64,000 nt of DNA from Utricularia gibba (GCA_002189035.1 CM007991.1:2294001-2358000), one strand, 5' to 3'; counted from the first letter of the stretch, positions 1-19,340 are shown. Made by a program: numbers and translations. The notes: a model not told the origin generated them from the sequence alone.

Positions 1-1634
1 GCTAAAACACACCTTTAGCAAAAAATTAGCACCTGCTACGAGGCATGTCATTTCGTCCTCTTTATCTATGCTAATTCCAAGACGTTCCTTAAAAAGTTCA
101 GCAAACTTGTAGGCCCCACCACCTGTGGCCTTCAGGAAGATGGATATTTTGTTAATAAACACCCATGTGAAGCGGCATGATAACATATACTAAATAAGGA
201 AATTCACGGGTTGAAATTGCAGAAGACAATGGCCTTGCCCCCCTCATTTCTGTAATTCATCTTTAAATGAGTTCAAATTTACTTTTCCTAGTAAGCAGCA
301 TACCCCTGATTCATAAATTCTACAATAAATCATAAGTTAGAATCTTAAAATTAAAAATTGTAAAAAGCTCTCCAAAATATATTTTAAGATGGTCTTAAAA
401 AAAACCAATGAAAGTAAAACTGGGTAAGAAAAGTATTTAGAAGCCATAAATCGGACACAAAGGATATGAATGGAAGCATTAGGAGCATCCAAGGTATAAC
501 TAAGTAGCTTAAAGAGAATACAACTCCTGACTGGTAACTTCTTAGAACATACCTTTATAACGGTACTGTAAGTGTTGGTATTTTGTGATTCCCAGTTATG
601 TGAATCCACTCCTAGGCTCAGGAAGCAAAGAACTTCAGAATTAAATAATGACATACATAAAACCGAAAACAAAATGTTTCTAGAATCGTACTCCATGGAC
701 AATTTCATCTTTTAAGTAAATGATATATCATACCACCACGGTGCAGTTGCTTGGAATAGATAAAATCCAGGCACTCATTGATCTTAGTTGTTTCAAATTT
801 TACAAAATGCAGCCTCCCTCCCAGAACTGGGTAGCTCCTTCTAGAGCCATTTTTTACACCAAGTCTCTCACTGATTGCCCTTCTCCTACTTTCATTCACA
901 TGCTGATTCTCACGCCTCGAGAAATACACCAATTTAATGAGTGAGCCTACAAATATTACACAATTCTTCAAATTTCGACAGAAAAAAAAATCCTCAACCC
1001 AACAGAAAGCAGGAAATATATAATGCGAGCCTATAAACATAGAAAAGAGGGGACCTGACTTTATGTCAGAAACTGAACACCAATGCTGTTCAAGTTATTT
1101 TGCAAGACCAAATCTCAAAATCAAAAGCTTCATAGAATTAGCAGACAACTAACATTTCGGCAACAGTTTCAGTAGCCTTACGATTATTAAGACCACAGAG
1201 CAAAAGGTTGAGAACAATAAATATACACGATAAACCACCACATACATGATCTGAAGCCTTAAAAAGCTACCTCCAATATCCAAAGCCAAGTGAGAGATAT
1301 CATCAGACTGATTAGGCAACAGAATCGTGGGGTTCCTATCTTCGAAATTCCCCTGTATGGCCGCTCTGCTCAGGTCCAATTGAGGCCTTGAAGAAGACCT
1401 ACGGATCGAATTCCCAGAAACGGGTGCCATATCCTTGTCTACCGTTCCACTTCGAAGAAATCCACAGTCAACATTTCCTTTGGCGAGGTTGATCTTGGCT
1501 TCCACGTCATAGCTCGTATTTATATCTCCGTCATTCACGATGTTGTTTAGTTCTTGGTGGCTATCTGTTGAACCACCATCCATGGTAATAACTCCACCAC
1601 AACCCAATCTACTCTTCCCCACTCCAGTAGCCAA
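1..1634 (-). CDS. PANK2: Type II pantothenate kinase (PANK2-like), 5' part only
   Basis: Phosphorylates pantothenate in the first committed step of coenzyme A synthesis. Four exons can be read on the minus strand: about 1271-1634, 734-946, 552-611 and 13-130. Splicing joins ALDIG to GSLIKLVYFSR, the phosphate-binding start of the type II kinase fold, and later VIK to ATGGGAYKFAELFKERLG and EDEMTCLVAGANFLLK, all family hallmarks. The rest of the gene, including the C-terminal DUF89 domain that plant PANK2 usually carries, lies beyond the left edge. The first in-frame ATG is at 1634; a second at 1583 (MDGGSTDSH) is an equally plausible start. The N-terminal ~100 residues are polar and presumably disordered. 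Confidence 0.88.
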
Positions 1635-2830
1635 CGAGGCCCTACTACCATTTACTCAGTTGGACGTCCCACATTTCACACAAAACAGGGATAACAATAA
1701 AGGCCCCAGCTGCTGCATAAAAGATCAAGGCATTACCCAACACCAAGCAAAACCCCCCTTTCGACCCAGAAACGCAAAAAGATAACCTTGGGAACCCGTG
1801 CCTTATCGAATCTAAAAAAAATGATTGAAATACTGAACCTAGGGTCTTAACTCAATTCACAAGTCAAGGACTGCAAATTAAATTCGAGTGGCGTGGTCCA
1901 AAGGCGACACGCAATTTCAGAAAATGATGATGATGATGACGATCACGATGACGATGATACCATCACAATCATTCTCACCAAGCATTTGCGGATGCTTATC
2001 TTCGCCACGTCGTCTGCAATAACTGGTATTTAATCCAGTTTTGTAAAAAAGATATTGAAAATTACAAAAATAATAATACAAATTTCAATCAGTATAAAAA
2101 ATCTAATTTCTAATTTTTATAATTACAAAAAGATAACTCAAATTGTCAAAACCATTTAATAAAGGTTTAAACAGTTTTTTTGAATTTTTAAACTGTGAAT
2201 CAATTATACTTTCACACTTAACAAAATTTTATAATAAGATTTTTCATATTGATGAATCAAAATCCATTATTAAGGTTATATCGCATTCATATATTATGAT
2301 TTTTTAAGTTTGATAAAAGTAAGATCATCATAGGAGTAAGAATGTAAATTATAAATATTGTTTACAACGATGCATTGTTAAATGATATTGAAGTTCAAAA
2401 TCGATTAGATTTAATAATATAAAGAATTAAATATGTAATTTCATAAGTTTGAGAATAAATTACTTATAAAAAATGTAAATTGATGAACCTATAATACAAA
2501 AATTTGAGGATTAGACTTTTTAATATTGATTAAAACTCGAAATGACATCACAAATTTCACTCAAAAAAAATTTAAAAATATTTTTTTATTTTTCGTAAGT
2601 TGCATAAAGTTAATTTTTATTTTACTAGGAATATTTTGCGAAAAATTCTTTTTAAAAAACAGAATCAAATAAAAATTATAAAATGCAAAAAATATTATTT
2701 GTCTCAATTTCAGAATTAACAGGTGCTATAATTCAGGTATTAAATAAAATAAATTAATAATGATACACATGGGCCACATTGTTGGGTAAATTGAGAATAT
2801 GGGCCGGCTTACAGCCCCTAATTGATGCAG
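1635..2830. other. AT-rich intergenic spacer
   Basis: Upstream region of the pantothenate kinase. It has a GAT/GAC-type microsatellite at about 1925-1960, then a very AT-rich stretch at 2030-2760 with no credible ORF. Two TGGGCC (site II-like) motifs lie near 2770 and 2795. I see no RNA gene and no clear transposon ends. Confidence 0.5.
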
Positions 2831-3480
2831 CCCTAATTTTGTCGCTGTGCACATTCATGGAGATTGGAGTGAAACGTGAGGGTTCTGGATTGAAGTTGGG
2901 ATTTTCGAAATCCTGAAACGAGTGATCCATTTAGTTGCCGTTGTGGGGGTTTTGTGCACTCGAACGTGGTCATTCGTTCTCGTTTTTTCATGGATGCGTT
3001 AAAGATTAATGTTTTGAATTTTCGGCTATTCCCATTGATTGTTTCCGAGCTGCCGAGCATGTCGCTGACATTTTCCACTTTGACACTGTATGCGTCTCAC
3101 AGTTGTGCAATATTGGCTACGATACAATGTCTCGAATAGTTTGGATGTGTATTTTTGTAGTGAGTTACCTTGACGTTTTCTGCTGTGGGTTCTTGCATTT
3201 GCAATTATTCTGTGGAATACCAGACGTTAGTCAGGTGTCCAACGTTGCCATCGTTGTGCACCGTTACATGTTTGGAAAAATGAAGATGGAGAAATGGGAT
3301 GACAATATGGGTTTCTCATGTGTCATCTGATTTCTCTTGTAGGTGTTCATCGTTGCTCATCAGTTACTCATAATTGGTTGAGCTACATCTGGATTCCATA
3401 TTTAGAATTGACAGAATTTGAGTTGTTTAGATGCTTAATACAGCGTAGCTTATCATTCATTTTCGTTTCCTGTATTTGAT

Positions 3481-3654
3481 TCACAATGGGGCAGTTTTTG
3501 GTTTACACTCGAGCACATACTGGGTCAGAAGGTCGAGCATATCCTTTTCAGCTTCTTGTACTGCACTAGCCATATTTTCATGGATGGAGCCAGACACATG
3601 GGCAGGTGTGTTCCGCTTTACTGGTTGCAGAGGCCGTTGAATGTGTGTTCTCGA
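3481..3654 (-). other. Possible coding fragment, unidentified
   Basis: A 57-codon open frame ends in a stop at 3481-3483. It is rich in charged residues and has an amphipathic stretch around AEKDMLDLLTQYVLE, so it looks more protein-like than neighbouring frames. It has no start codon at its upstream end, where it is bounded by a TGA at 3655-3657. An AG at about 3658-3659 could be a splice acceptor, but the phase is not clearly compatible. I do not recognise the protein. It could be the last exon of a small gene between the pantothenate kinase and the AAA ATPase, or chance. The rest of 2831-4327 shows no gene I can support. Confidence 0.2.
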
Positions 3655-4327
3655 TCACTGCACATCAGCCAGCATTATGCAGTGCATGAGCGAGATTGAA
3701 TCTGACACTTGAATATGCGAAATGGGAGTTTTGACTGTCAGCACTTCGTGCAGTGTCTGTGTTGTACTAAAAATTCAGCAGTTCATGTGCTCAGTTACAC
3801 GATGCCTTTAATTTTCTTATTTTTTAATAATATGGAAGCTGTCTGTGTTTAACAGGGACGACCAACGGGTCTGCAGCGGCAGTACGGAGCTATCTTTTTC
3901 ATTGGAGATGCACATAACAACCAGATGAGCAAAGGAGGAAAGCATTTGACTTCAGTTTCTGTGGTCAGTCTTTGTAAATTCGTGGGTCAACTTTTTCAAT
4001 GGAGGTGCACATTGCAAGTGACTCTGTTCAAAAAATGACATAATCATAGATTCCGTAACTCTTCAAAGAAAGCTTGCCCTGGCTACAAAAACAAAATGAA
4101 AATTTCGCCAGGTCGCATAACCAACTGATGTACAATAGCTGAAGCTACTCTCAGTTCTGTATCCAATTTCCATCTAAATGCTGCTTCTTGGTAGGCAAAG
4201 ATGGCATGACTGGGGTCTTGAATTAGCAGGATCCTATTAGTGTGTTGGGGGAGGAGATTGGATTGTGATCTCTAACAAGTTATGCAGGTTGTTGAATCCT
4301 GTGTAAGAACTGAGGTGTGCATTGGTA

Positions 4328-10896
<6,569 letters not shown>

Positions 10897-11509
10897 TGGA
10901 ACCTGTCAAATGATTAAAAAAATCCTGCAGATGAAATAAAACTCCATTAGTTAATTGCATAAATAGAGCATAATGCAATGCCACTGAATCACACTGCCTA
11001 ACCCATGATATAAGTCATATTTTCAAGCTTTCTACCAAATTCTTGGAAGATCATAAATCCGACTATACGGCTAAAAGTTGGAACTTTACCCTCGTAGAAA
11101 TTGAATTCCCGGTTAGACGCTCCCCAATAGATTAAAGAACATTACTTCCATAACAATTCAGCGTAAGAATAGCAATCCACATACTCTTCTCATTATTGCA
11201 AGCACCAGCTATGAGCAATGAATCTACAACTCCATGCTTGCCAATCATAACAAATGACAAAAAAAGAAAGAAGAATGCAAGACGTTAAAAAAACTCACCT
11301 TACTTCCCCGACTTAAACCATGAACAACCAATACCAGCCAATTCAATATCTAACGAGAGGGGGGTGACCACCACTGCGCCCGGAGATGGAGGATACTGTT
11401 TTAGGTCGGAAAACAATAAAAAGAAACAGCAGAAAAGAAAGCAGCCGGATTCTTCTGCACTTTTCCTCCCATGGAGATTAAAGATAAAAAAGAAAATTAT
11501 ATAAATATA

Positions 11510-11590
11510 CAGCCATGGGCCGCGATCATCATCTTACGCACAGTTAAACTCTTCGGCCTGATTTGTGCAATGGGCCCGGCCCATGAATCA
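11510..11590. promoter_or_regulatory. Cluster of site II (TGGGCC) elements upstream of the AAA ATPase
   Basis: TGGGCC occurs at 11516-11521 and 11571-11576, and its reverse complement GGCCCA at 11578-11583. The cluster lies about 600 bases upstream of the ATPase start, allowing for a 5' UTR intron. TCP-bound site II elements are common in plant promoters of mitochondrial and housekeeping genes. The function here is inferred. Confidence 0.4.
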
Positions 11591-11861
11591 TGATTGATTA
11601 ATCCGAGATAACTCCTAAAGTATAATTATCATTCGCATTTTCGCTGCATAAGTGTTCTGAAATTACAGAATATCAAATGGGGTTTTTCTTTTTTGTATTT
11701 GACACCTACACCGAAACCTAAAACTGCCATAAAAAATAGGGGAACAAGGAACGCCTGTAATGAGTCTGTATGCTTTTTATACATGTCCCAGGATAAAAAA
11801 AAAGGAGTGATGCACAGTTGCTTTTATTCTTGCGCTTTTATCACCAGAGCACCTGTTGCTA

Positions 11862-14800
11862 TCATGTTTCAGTTGAGCTGGCGGTAGATCTCTCACCGTT
11901 TGTTTCATCAGCACCTCCAGATTCAGAGATTTTAGTGATTCTCAGCAGCTCATCGCTTACACTTGTGGAGCGACCCAGTAATTGTTCATCAGTCAACTGC
12001 TCTGTTGGGGTCTGGTTAACTGCTCTTTTGGGCTGCCTTATGGCTGCAGCTGCTTCAGGGTTCATTACGGGTGGTGGCTGGGGAGGCACCCATGATCTCC
12101 GGGGAGGGTTTGCGCCAACGGGTGGCTCAACATCTGGCTCCATTTCGGTGATGCGTACATTCTTTTGTTGCCAGTAAGGTACTGCACCATCAGCATTCAG
12201 TGGGCTATCGGTGAGTTCATGGTAGCTTGAGGCACCGCTGCCTTGGACTGGGTATGCGTTGGTGGAGACTTGATTCACCTCCCAAGGCTGAATGCACAAC
12301 AGGCGGCGTTAGGAGAGAGACACATACATTATGCGAACTATTACATGGATACTTGTAACCATATGAAAGCAAGGCCGGTTAAAATTAACTGAACGCATGC
12401 ACATTTAGCACGATGGTACCCAAAAGAGAATGAAGAGACTACAGTAAGGCAGCAAACCTTTGGCCTTGGGGCTAAACGTGGATTTGATACTGGTTGATTT
12501 GGATTTGGTGGCGCATCATTAATATCCTTAAGTAGATGGAAGAGTTAAGAAAATGAGGTATGGAGCCCCAAGCATATTGAGGAAATGCTGAGGTGGGGAG
12601 CTTACCCGAATATTAGGAGGTCTCTCACCTCTTCTTATCATTTCCATTATCTGCAGAGAAAGCTCCGGAATTTAGGAAGAAAGCAAAAACGATTCACAAG
12701 GAAAAAAGGCATGTCTTTACATTAGCAGTTGTGAAGGAAAAAGATGGAGTTGAGTTACTCTGAAACCGAGTTGGTGCTAACTATGTAAAGAACTTATTTT
12801 TCTTGTTTTTTGTTTCTATGCCTGAATACGATAAAAAGATTTACCTCCATGTATGAGTGTGGATGGCGTGGACCAGATGGATCCACAGCAGTAGCAGGAG
12901 AGGAAGGTCTATCTGCAACTAGGGAACTTAAAAAGTCAAGGATGATGAAACAGCAAATCATTGCAGTAATATGAAGCTCATCACATGATCAATGAACCTG
13001 AATAGGAATCAGCAGTGAGCCCGCCATTCAAATAAGGAGGCTGAAAACGAAAATAATATGCAAGGAAACAACATCAGCCCAAAAATGACAAACAAAATGT
13101 TAAGCACCAAAAAATAACTCACTGTTGAACCAGGTTTTGAGATTGAGAACCATTGCTTATCTTGAGCCTCTCCAGAGGATCTCCCATTTACACCTTGACC
13201 TGCAATTGCAAGCAGAATAACTTAGGTCTATGCATGAGATTTTTTATATAACGACATTCTCGAACTGATTCTTATCAACCATGCAGAAGAATATTAAAAT
13301 AAACTACAGAAATAAATACACAAAACTTCGCTTAAAATGCTTCATAGACTTCTTATTCTTACCACTTTCCAACTTCTTTAGAGAATCACTCATTGATTTC
13401 ATCTCGGCTGCTTGCTCATTCAACAAACGGATAAGCTCATTAAAACACTGCTTTTCTGAAAGAGAAAACAGAAAAGGTGAGGATATGCATAATAATTCAA
13501 GAGAATGCACTTATCATGGGACCAATGAAAAGATAGGGGTATCAACCTTCAACCCGATATGTTAACATCTCCTGACTTGCTCGTGCTGCATCAGCCGCTG
13601 CAGCAGCAGCAGCTTTCACAGAAACTGCAGTTTCTTCGGCTAAATTTTCTGTCACATTACCTTTCTTCACCACGTACTCCCCTTCATCCAATACAACCTT
13701 CCGAATCCAAGACTTGAGAGAGGGAATAATTGAGTTCTGACACAAGATATGACAAATGTGATATTAAAGACGACGCCAAAAACTCAGCCAGCTTGTGACA
13801 ATAATCAGTAACATGAAAAACTAACATATAATTCCAGTTTTATGTGTGAGACAAATTATCTGAACTACAGCCATATGTCTCCCAAACAAACTAAAGGATA
13901 CCTTCAAAAGTACTCCCGCTCCAATTCCAGAGGTAGCCAAAAACGCTAAAGCAACAATACCATGATACCATTTGAACTGAGATAGCATGCCCATCTTTGA
14001 GTTTCTGCCCGCAGAAATTGGCTGAAGTACTTGTTTCGGTGGTTGAGATGACGAGGGTCTAATCTCTCCATCTTCATGATACAAAAATCACATACAACAA
14101 GTTACCAGATCACGTCAGGGTCCACAATTGAAAGAAAAATAGGAAACATTTTGTTACCTTCGGTGTTAGCTAAAGGCCCTGCCGTAGTAACTGCAGGCGA
14201 TGGATCCTATAAAGTAAAATTATAAGATTTCACAATTCCAAAATTCTACTTAACTAATAGGATACTCAGAAGCAATCAACCTCGTCAGATACTGAAAAAA
14301 AACTAGTTTTATATTATATCAGAAATTGAGAAAGGTGAAGTTACATACAGGAAGACGCCGAAATGCTTCATCTATCTCCTCTTTTGTAAGGCCCTTCCTC
14401 TCAAGAAATGAACGTCTATACATGACAGGAGACCCCCTAACCTTGGGGTGTCCGAGAAACTTCACAGCATTTTGCACTTGTTCTTCTCGAATGGGCTCCG
14501 AGTTCACAAATACAGAAGCAGGAGAAGCCTCCTTTGCAGCCTCCAGTTTCGACTCCCGCCTATCGTCATTACTCCCTGGTAAGCTCTGTGAAACTGAAGA
14601 ACATAACCAAGGGAACATTATCCGCAAGTTAAATTTTAAGCATCAGCCAAAAAGTGGAAAACTACAAGGTTTAAGCATAAGCAAATTCAAAAATACAAAT
14701 AAAAACCAAGCTTGCACAAAAATCCTAATTCCAATTCCCAGTGTTCTTCCAACTCACCATCTCCTAATTAAGTAAGATGATAACAAAAGAATAAAAATCA

Positions 14801-14931
14801 CCCAAGTGTGAAGAAGGCCAGCTACAAGTATAGACACACAATACACGTAAGAAAACAAAAAACGAACTTGAAACTGGGTTCGAAATATTTCCACCGGCGG
14901 AGCCCGGCGGGGAGTCGGAAACAGAAGCCAT
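11862..14931 (-). CDS. PEX14: Peroxin 14 (peroxisomal import docking protein)
   Basis: PEX14 docks the cargo receptors PEX5/PEX7 at the peroxisome membrane. Exon 1 (about 14870-14931) begins MASVSDSPPGSAGG. Exon 2 (about 14348-14594) carries the conserved N-terminal PEX14 domain with REEQVQNAVKFLGHPKVRGS and FLERKGLTKEEIDEAFRR, which binds WxxxF/Y motifs of PEX5. The exon at about 13902-14072 holds a hydrophobic segment (GIVALAFLATSGIGAGVLL) that is the likely membrane anchor. Exons at 13547-13738 and 13363-13456 are predicted coiled coil. The C-terminus is Pro-rich and disordered, ending in TASSTET. The last exon is about 11862-12289. The whole protein looks intact and of normal architecture. 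Confidence 0.93.
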
Positions 14932-15250
14932 GATAACGATCCTTCACGCAAAATCTGAAAACGATAGGGAACTCCAGAAATGAAAACAGGAAATGATGCT
15001 TATCGATCGGAAACAATAACGATTGTAAACATGAATTAGATTGGCCGGGAGGAAGAACCTACGAAGCGAAGCTGGTGCCCGATAACCGTCGCACACTTCG
15101 AAGCACAAAAAAAAAAAGACGACGGATAAATAAATACTTGATGAATTTACAATGACTATCTTTATTATCCATTATATAACAAAAATTAATATTCGTGCAC
15201 GATATTTATTTATTTTCATAAAGAAGGAAAAAAATGGAAAGTTTCCAACA

Positions 15251-17255
15251 TCAAGGCCGTGGTGTGGCCGCCTCTTCCACAACCACCTGAACCAACTGTG
15301 AAACTTCAGCGGTCGGAGAACCAGCCAATGTGTTCATGTTCGATGGGGCTACGGTGCTTTCCGGCTGCTCGCCGCCCAACCGGACAGGCCGAAGCAGACC
15401 CTGCAATCGAAGACGGTAGCTTTGGCTCAGGGGCTGGTTCCGGGCATACTGGCTAATGGTAACTATGTTGTTTGCTTGAGGCCGTTCTGTGTCCGTTTGG
15501 ATGTTGGATAGTGCGCTCAAGTCCAGGTTGGGGAAGACGGAGCACCGGCATCTGGGGCATTTCACGTTCAGACGGAGCCACTCGTCGATGCATTCGACAT
15601 GGAAGTTATGGGCGCAAGGGAGGCCACGAACCTGCAAAATGCAGAGTTAAACATCATGTGCCCCAGGATGGGGGAGTTTTCATCTTCACAGGTGGGTCAA
15701 CTACCTCATTTCCCACATGAAACTCTTCCAAGCATATGGGGCATTCGTTGCAGTCAGTAGGCACAGCTTTCATCCTGAACTTTGGAAGCTCTTGTATGAG
15801 GGCTTCAACAGCTTCCCTCTGGTTTCACAAGATTTCAAAGGAGATGATTGCTTCCATCCAAGCAATAGCAAGCAGATTCAATTTCAGAATTTGTGATTAC
15901 GCATGTTGATTCTTGAATAGAATACCTGTGCAGGGGTCAAGTACAGTCCTGGCTGGTAACCAGTGGCATCTTGTCGCATTCCTCTCATTTCTTGACCTGC
16001 GGCAGCTTCCATAGCCCAATCTGGCACTCTAACCATGTCAACAACAACCTAGGGCATGGCCAAAGAACTCTGATGCATCACTTCAACAACAAAATGCACA
16101 ATGAAGATTGCAAAACGATCATCTTAATTAGAAGTGCACTGATTCATTAAGCTTACACCAAATTCAGAAACAGGGATTCCCTCTTGAGCACGGAGTATAT
16201 GCACGTGCCTTCTTGTCATCCACTGCAAGAAAATTGCAGTAAATTTACAAAAATTGCAAGACAGAAATACAAATCAATGAACAAATTTTGTACGAGTGAT
16301 AAAGACTACAAACCTTTCCTAGGCATACGCAAGCCATGCATAGCAGACCACAATAGCTAAAGAGCAGCCAAATAAGAAAACCCCATTTTTGACCTTCTTC
16401 AGGCAACTGAAATGCAAATATGAGTTCAGATATTTTGAAGAAAGAAAGGAAATGCAGAAGACAGACTGAAGAAGCATACACAGTTCCTAGCACGAACGAA
16501 CCAAAAAGTCCCAATGCCAGTCCAAGCAATAAGGAACGGATAAAGCAGCAGAACAAGAATGGCCAAAACAGCAACTCTTCCACAAAAATGAGCATGCCTT
16601 TGTTGGGATCCGAGATCTCTGTGGTCATGAGAACAAGAGAGGAGTAAACTAAAACATTCAAAAGCACCAGATGTACAAAATCATGCCACGTGTTACGAAA
16701 AGGGAGCCAGCGTGAACATTTATCCAGAAGAAAAACCTAAGAAGAGGAGTTCTTACAATCCCATTCCAGCAGCCAAGCCATTGTCAAGAAACATGAGGAG
16801 GCGAAAAAAGAAAACTGTAGTATAGTCAACCTGAAGTCAGCAGCCCTTCATTAAGATTCAGAAAGTACCAAAAAAAATACATTTTTATCGTTCAAAAGCC
16901 TCAAAGGATACCATACCACAATCCATATATGCAAGGGGTACGTGCAAGAATGGTATTTCTCCCAATTCACAGCGACGATTATTCTAAAAAATTGTCAAGA
17001 AATTATCCAAACCCCATGATAGAGCGCTGCTCATCATCACGAGTCCAGGAAAAAGCATGAACGAACTTGAAAACTCAAGAAGAAGGATACATGCTCGTGG
17101 CAAGCATAGACAAGAAGAACCCATCATACCTGCAAGAAAATGTAATACAGGATCTCAACAACCAGCACAGGCTACTGCGGACCAAACCACATCAACAGAA
17201 AAACCAACTGGTTCACAAAACCTTACCATTTGAAATCCACCCCCTTTACTGCCAT
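15251..17255 (-). CDS. SIS3: RING-type E3 ubiquitin ligase SIS3 (sugar insensitive 3)
   Basis: Membrane RING-H2 E3 ligase; the Arabidopsis orthologue is a positive regulator of sugar signalling. The start is decided by a tiny first exon, about 17227-17255, coding MAVKGVDFKW. It splices to YDGFFLSMLATS near 17090-17130 and then to IIVAVNWEKYHSCTYPLHIW near 16980. Several hydrophobic segments follow, including EEGQKWGFLIWLLFSYCG near 16330-16410. The cytosolic RING is split between two exons: CPICLEEFHVGNE near 15715-15760 and RGLPCAHNFHVECIDEWL plus CPRCRC near 15540-15630, with all zinc ligands present. The C-terminal ~90 residues are low complexity and stop at 15251. Confidence 0.92.
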
Positions 17256-18190
17256 CCGCAAATCACACCTCGCAAGCCAGTGATTGATTCACATTCCCCC
17301 ACTGCCAATCAAAGAAACCCGCTCGCCACCCAAGTTTCAGTAGCAACAAGAACAGTTTTTTCCCACAAAAAAGGATCGGATATTTAGAGGGAAAATAGTG
17401 GGTTTCTCCGGTAACAGTTTCGGAGTCAACGACAACCGGGGAGACGGTAGATTCTTTAGGGGGAATCTCCAATTCACACAGGCAAAGGCGGAATACACCG
17501 AACACATTTCTGTTGCTTCTCTGGCATACATGTGTCGACGCCAGTTGAAGAACAAAAAAAAGACGATTTAAAAAAAAAAAGGAAATCGCAATTCTAACTA
17601 CTATCCGCCCCGATTTCCTTCTGTCCCATCGGCTGGCCTCTTCATGTGTAGCCCAACCGGCGTAGTAAAGGTCCTGCTCGCTTTCTCTGAGCCACCAGTC
17701 GCTTATTCCGTGGTCCGCCTCGTTGTCGTCTGCCTTAGCAACAGATTTGTGTTCACTGTTCCTCAGACTTCATAATTGGATTCCCAGCTCCTCCTCAATT
17801 AGAAAGTACCCTATCCGCACGGACCACCCAAACCCAGAATCAATTCGTGTCTAGTTCTAGTTCATGAATTCACAGAAAATCAAAAAATGACCAACAAAAA
17901 TGACGAACTACGCGTGGGATCTTATATCAAACACTTGGCAGGTGTCCCTGCATACAAGAGTTCCCTCAAACCAACCTAAAAACCAAGATTGGCCACCTGT
18001 TGACCAGTCGACATGGGGGAGGCCACGGGCAAAGAAATGAAGCCCCGATCCCTTTCCTGAGTAAAAGCAAGAAACGCCCACACACCGTGTCCTCAACTGC
18101 ATCACTGACGCGGTACTTACTATTTATCACGATCTTCGGTTACATTCATTGCTAGTGATCTTTGAAAGGGCATTTTAATTTCGTTACTTA
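17256..18190. other. Upstream region of SIS3 and intergenic spacer
   Basis: Holds the SIS3 leader and promoter up to roughly 17.8 kb, then unassigned sequence. The short open frames here carry no recognisable motif. I see no further gene. Confidence 0.5.
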
Positions 18191-18647
18191 CATCAAATAT
18201 ATACAATCTTTCATATTTACTATAAATGTATTTAAATATTTATTTTTCTTACACCAAATGTGATTTTTGATCGTGTGTGTACACGTATTCATAAACTTAA
18301 AATTTGTAAGTGGTAAAATTTTTGAAACCGTGAGGTAAAAACTACATTTTTAAATAAAATACTTTATTATTTTATCATGATTTGAAAAAATATAGAAAAT
18401 TATATTTGTATGGATAGAATATAGTTATATGTTAAGTTTAAGGATTATTGTTTATATTATGTATATTTGAAGTAAATTTAAATGTTCAAGTATATTTGAT
18501 GTTAATATAAAATTTTAAAATAAACAATTTTCCAATCATTTATTTCATACACACTCTAACAAATCCATTCAAATCATATTTGATATAAGAACAATAAATC
18601 TTTAAGTATATTTATAGTAAATATAAAATTTTGGATATATTTGATGC
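18191..18647. repeat. AT-rich foldback (MITE-like) element
   Basis: The left arm from 18191 inward is an imperfect reverse complement of the right arm ending at 18647. The match is strong for about 46 bases and recognisable with mismatches for about 95. A partial extra copy of the arm sequence lies near 18487-18517. There is no coding capacity. Size and structure fit a non-autonomous foldback transposon, but I see no clear target-site duplication. Confidence 0.5.
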
Positions 18648-18695
18648 GAATATCCAAAACTTTGGATACATATAGATTAAGATACCCTCTTTGAA

Positions 18696-18706
18696 ATATA
18701 TAAAAG
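18696..18706 (+). promoter_or_regulatory. TATA box of the small RING-H2 gene
   Basis: ATATATAAAAG lies about 270 bases upstream of the RING-H2 start codon. It would place transcription initiation near 18735 and give a leader of about 240 bases that contains two upstream ORFs. Confidence 0.45.
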
Positions 18707-18751
18707 AACAAGGGGTGTATAATCAATCTATCACAAAGTGAATAGTGTGTA

Positions 18752-18984
18752 ATGAGCCAGTTTTACAGAGGAAGTGGTGCCACAAGAAACTGAGGTTGCT
18801 ATCAGTCCATCATACCGGTAACATGTCCATTGTCCTCAATACTCTTCCCTCAGTGACGTTACACAACCGCCATTTTTTTATGCAGCCCAACAAACCAACA
18901 CAAACTGTGAACCATCGTCTTCCCTCAAAGCTTCTTCTCCTCCTCCTCCTCCTCGTCTGCGGAAGGGCGGAATGTTGCCGTTGA
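18752..18984 (+). other. Two upstream ORFs in the RING-H2 leader
   Basis: A 13-codon ORF spans 18752-18793. A second ORF starts at 18823 and ends at 18984, coding 53 residues with a run of eight leucines and a following VCG, like a signal peptide core. It overlaps the RING-H2 start codon at 18972 in another frame. Neither is in frame with the main ORF. If transcription starts at the TATA box above, both precede the main start. Whether they are translated is unknown. Confidence 0.4.
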
Positions 18985-19340
18985 TCGTGGTGTCGGGGAT
19001 CTTGCTGATTGCTGCATTGGGCGCTATGCTGGTGATCCACTTCTGGATTCTGGGGAGGGCTGCTTCCTCTCAGGGCGAGCCCGGGAGGATGAAGCGGGAG
19101 GAGATCAAGGAGCTCCCCAGTTTCGACTACAAAGTGGAGCAGGCGGCGGAGAAGATGGAGGAGGGCGCCGCCGGGGAATGTGCGGTTTGTTTAGAAGGGT
19201 TCAGAGATGGGGAGTCCTGCAGGGCGCTGCCCAAATGCAGCCATAGCTTCCATGCCGAGTGCATCGACTCCTGGCTTCTGAAGACCGGCGCCTGCCCTCT
19301 GTGCAGGACCTGCTGCAAAATCACCATAGCCGAGGTCTGA
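18972..19340 (+). CDS. Small RING-H2 finger protein (ATL-like E3 ligase)
   Basis: Intronless ORF of 122 residues. Residues 1-29 form one membrane segment ([21 protein letters not shown]). A short acidic/basic linker follows, then a RING-H2 domain at residues 72-115 with spacing C-x2-C-x15-C-x-H-x2-H-x2-C-x10-C-x2-C and the conserved Trp in IDSWL. This layout is that of ATL-type ubiquitin ligases, which act at membranes. The GLD motif that usually lies between the membrane segment and the RING in ATLs is not visible; PSFDY sits there instead. It is shorter than most ATLs. The start is supported by the membrane segment beginning at once. Confidence 0.85.
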   Translation: MLPLIVVSGILLIAALGAMLVIHFWILGRAASSQGEPGRMKREEIKELPSFDYKVEQAAEKMEEGAAGECAVCLEGFRDGESCRALPKCSHSFHAECIDSWLLKTGACPLCRTCCKITIAEV

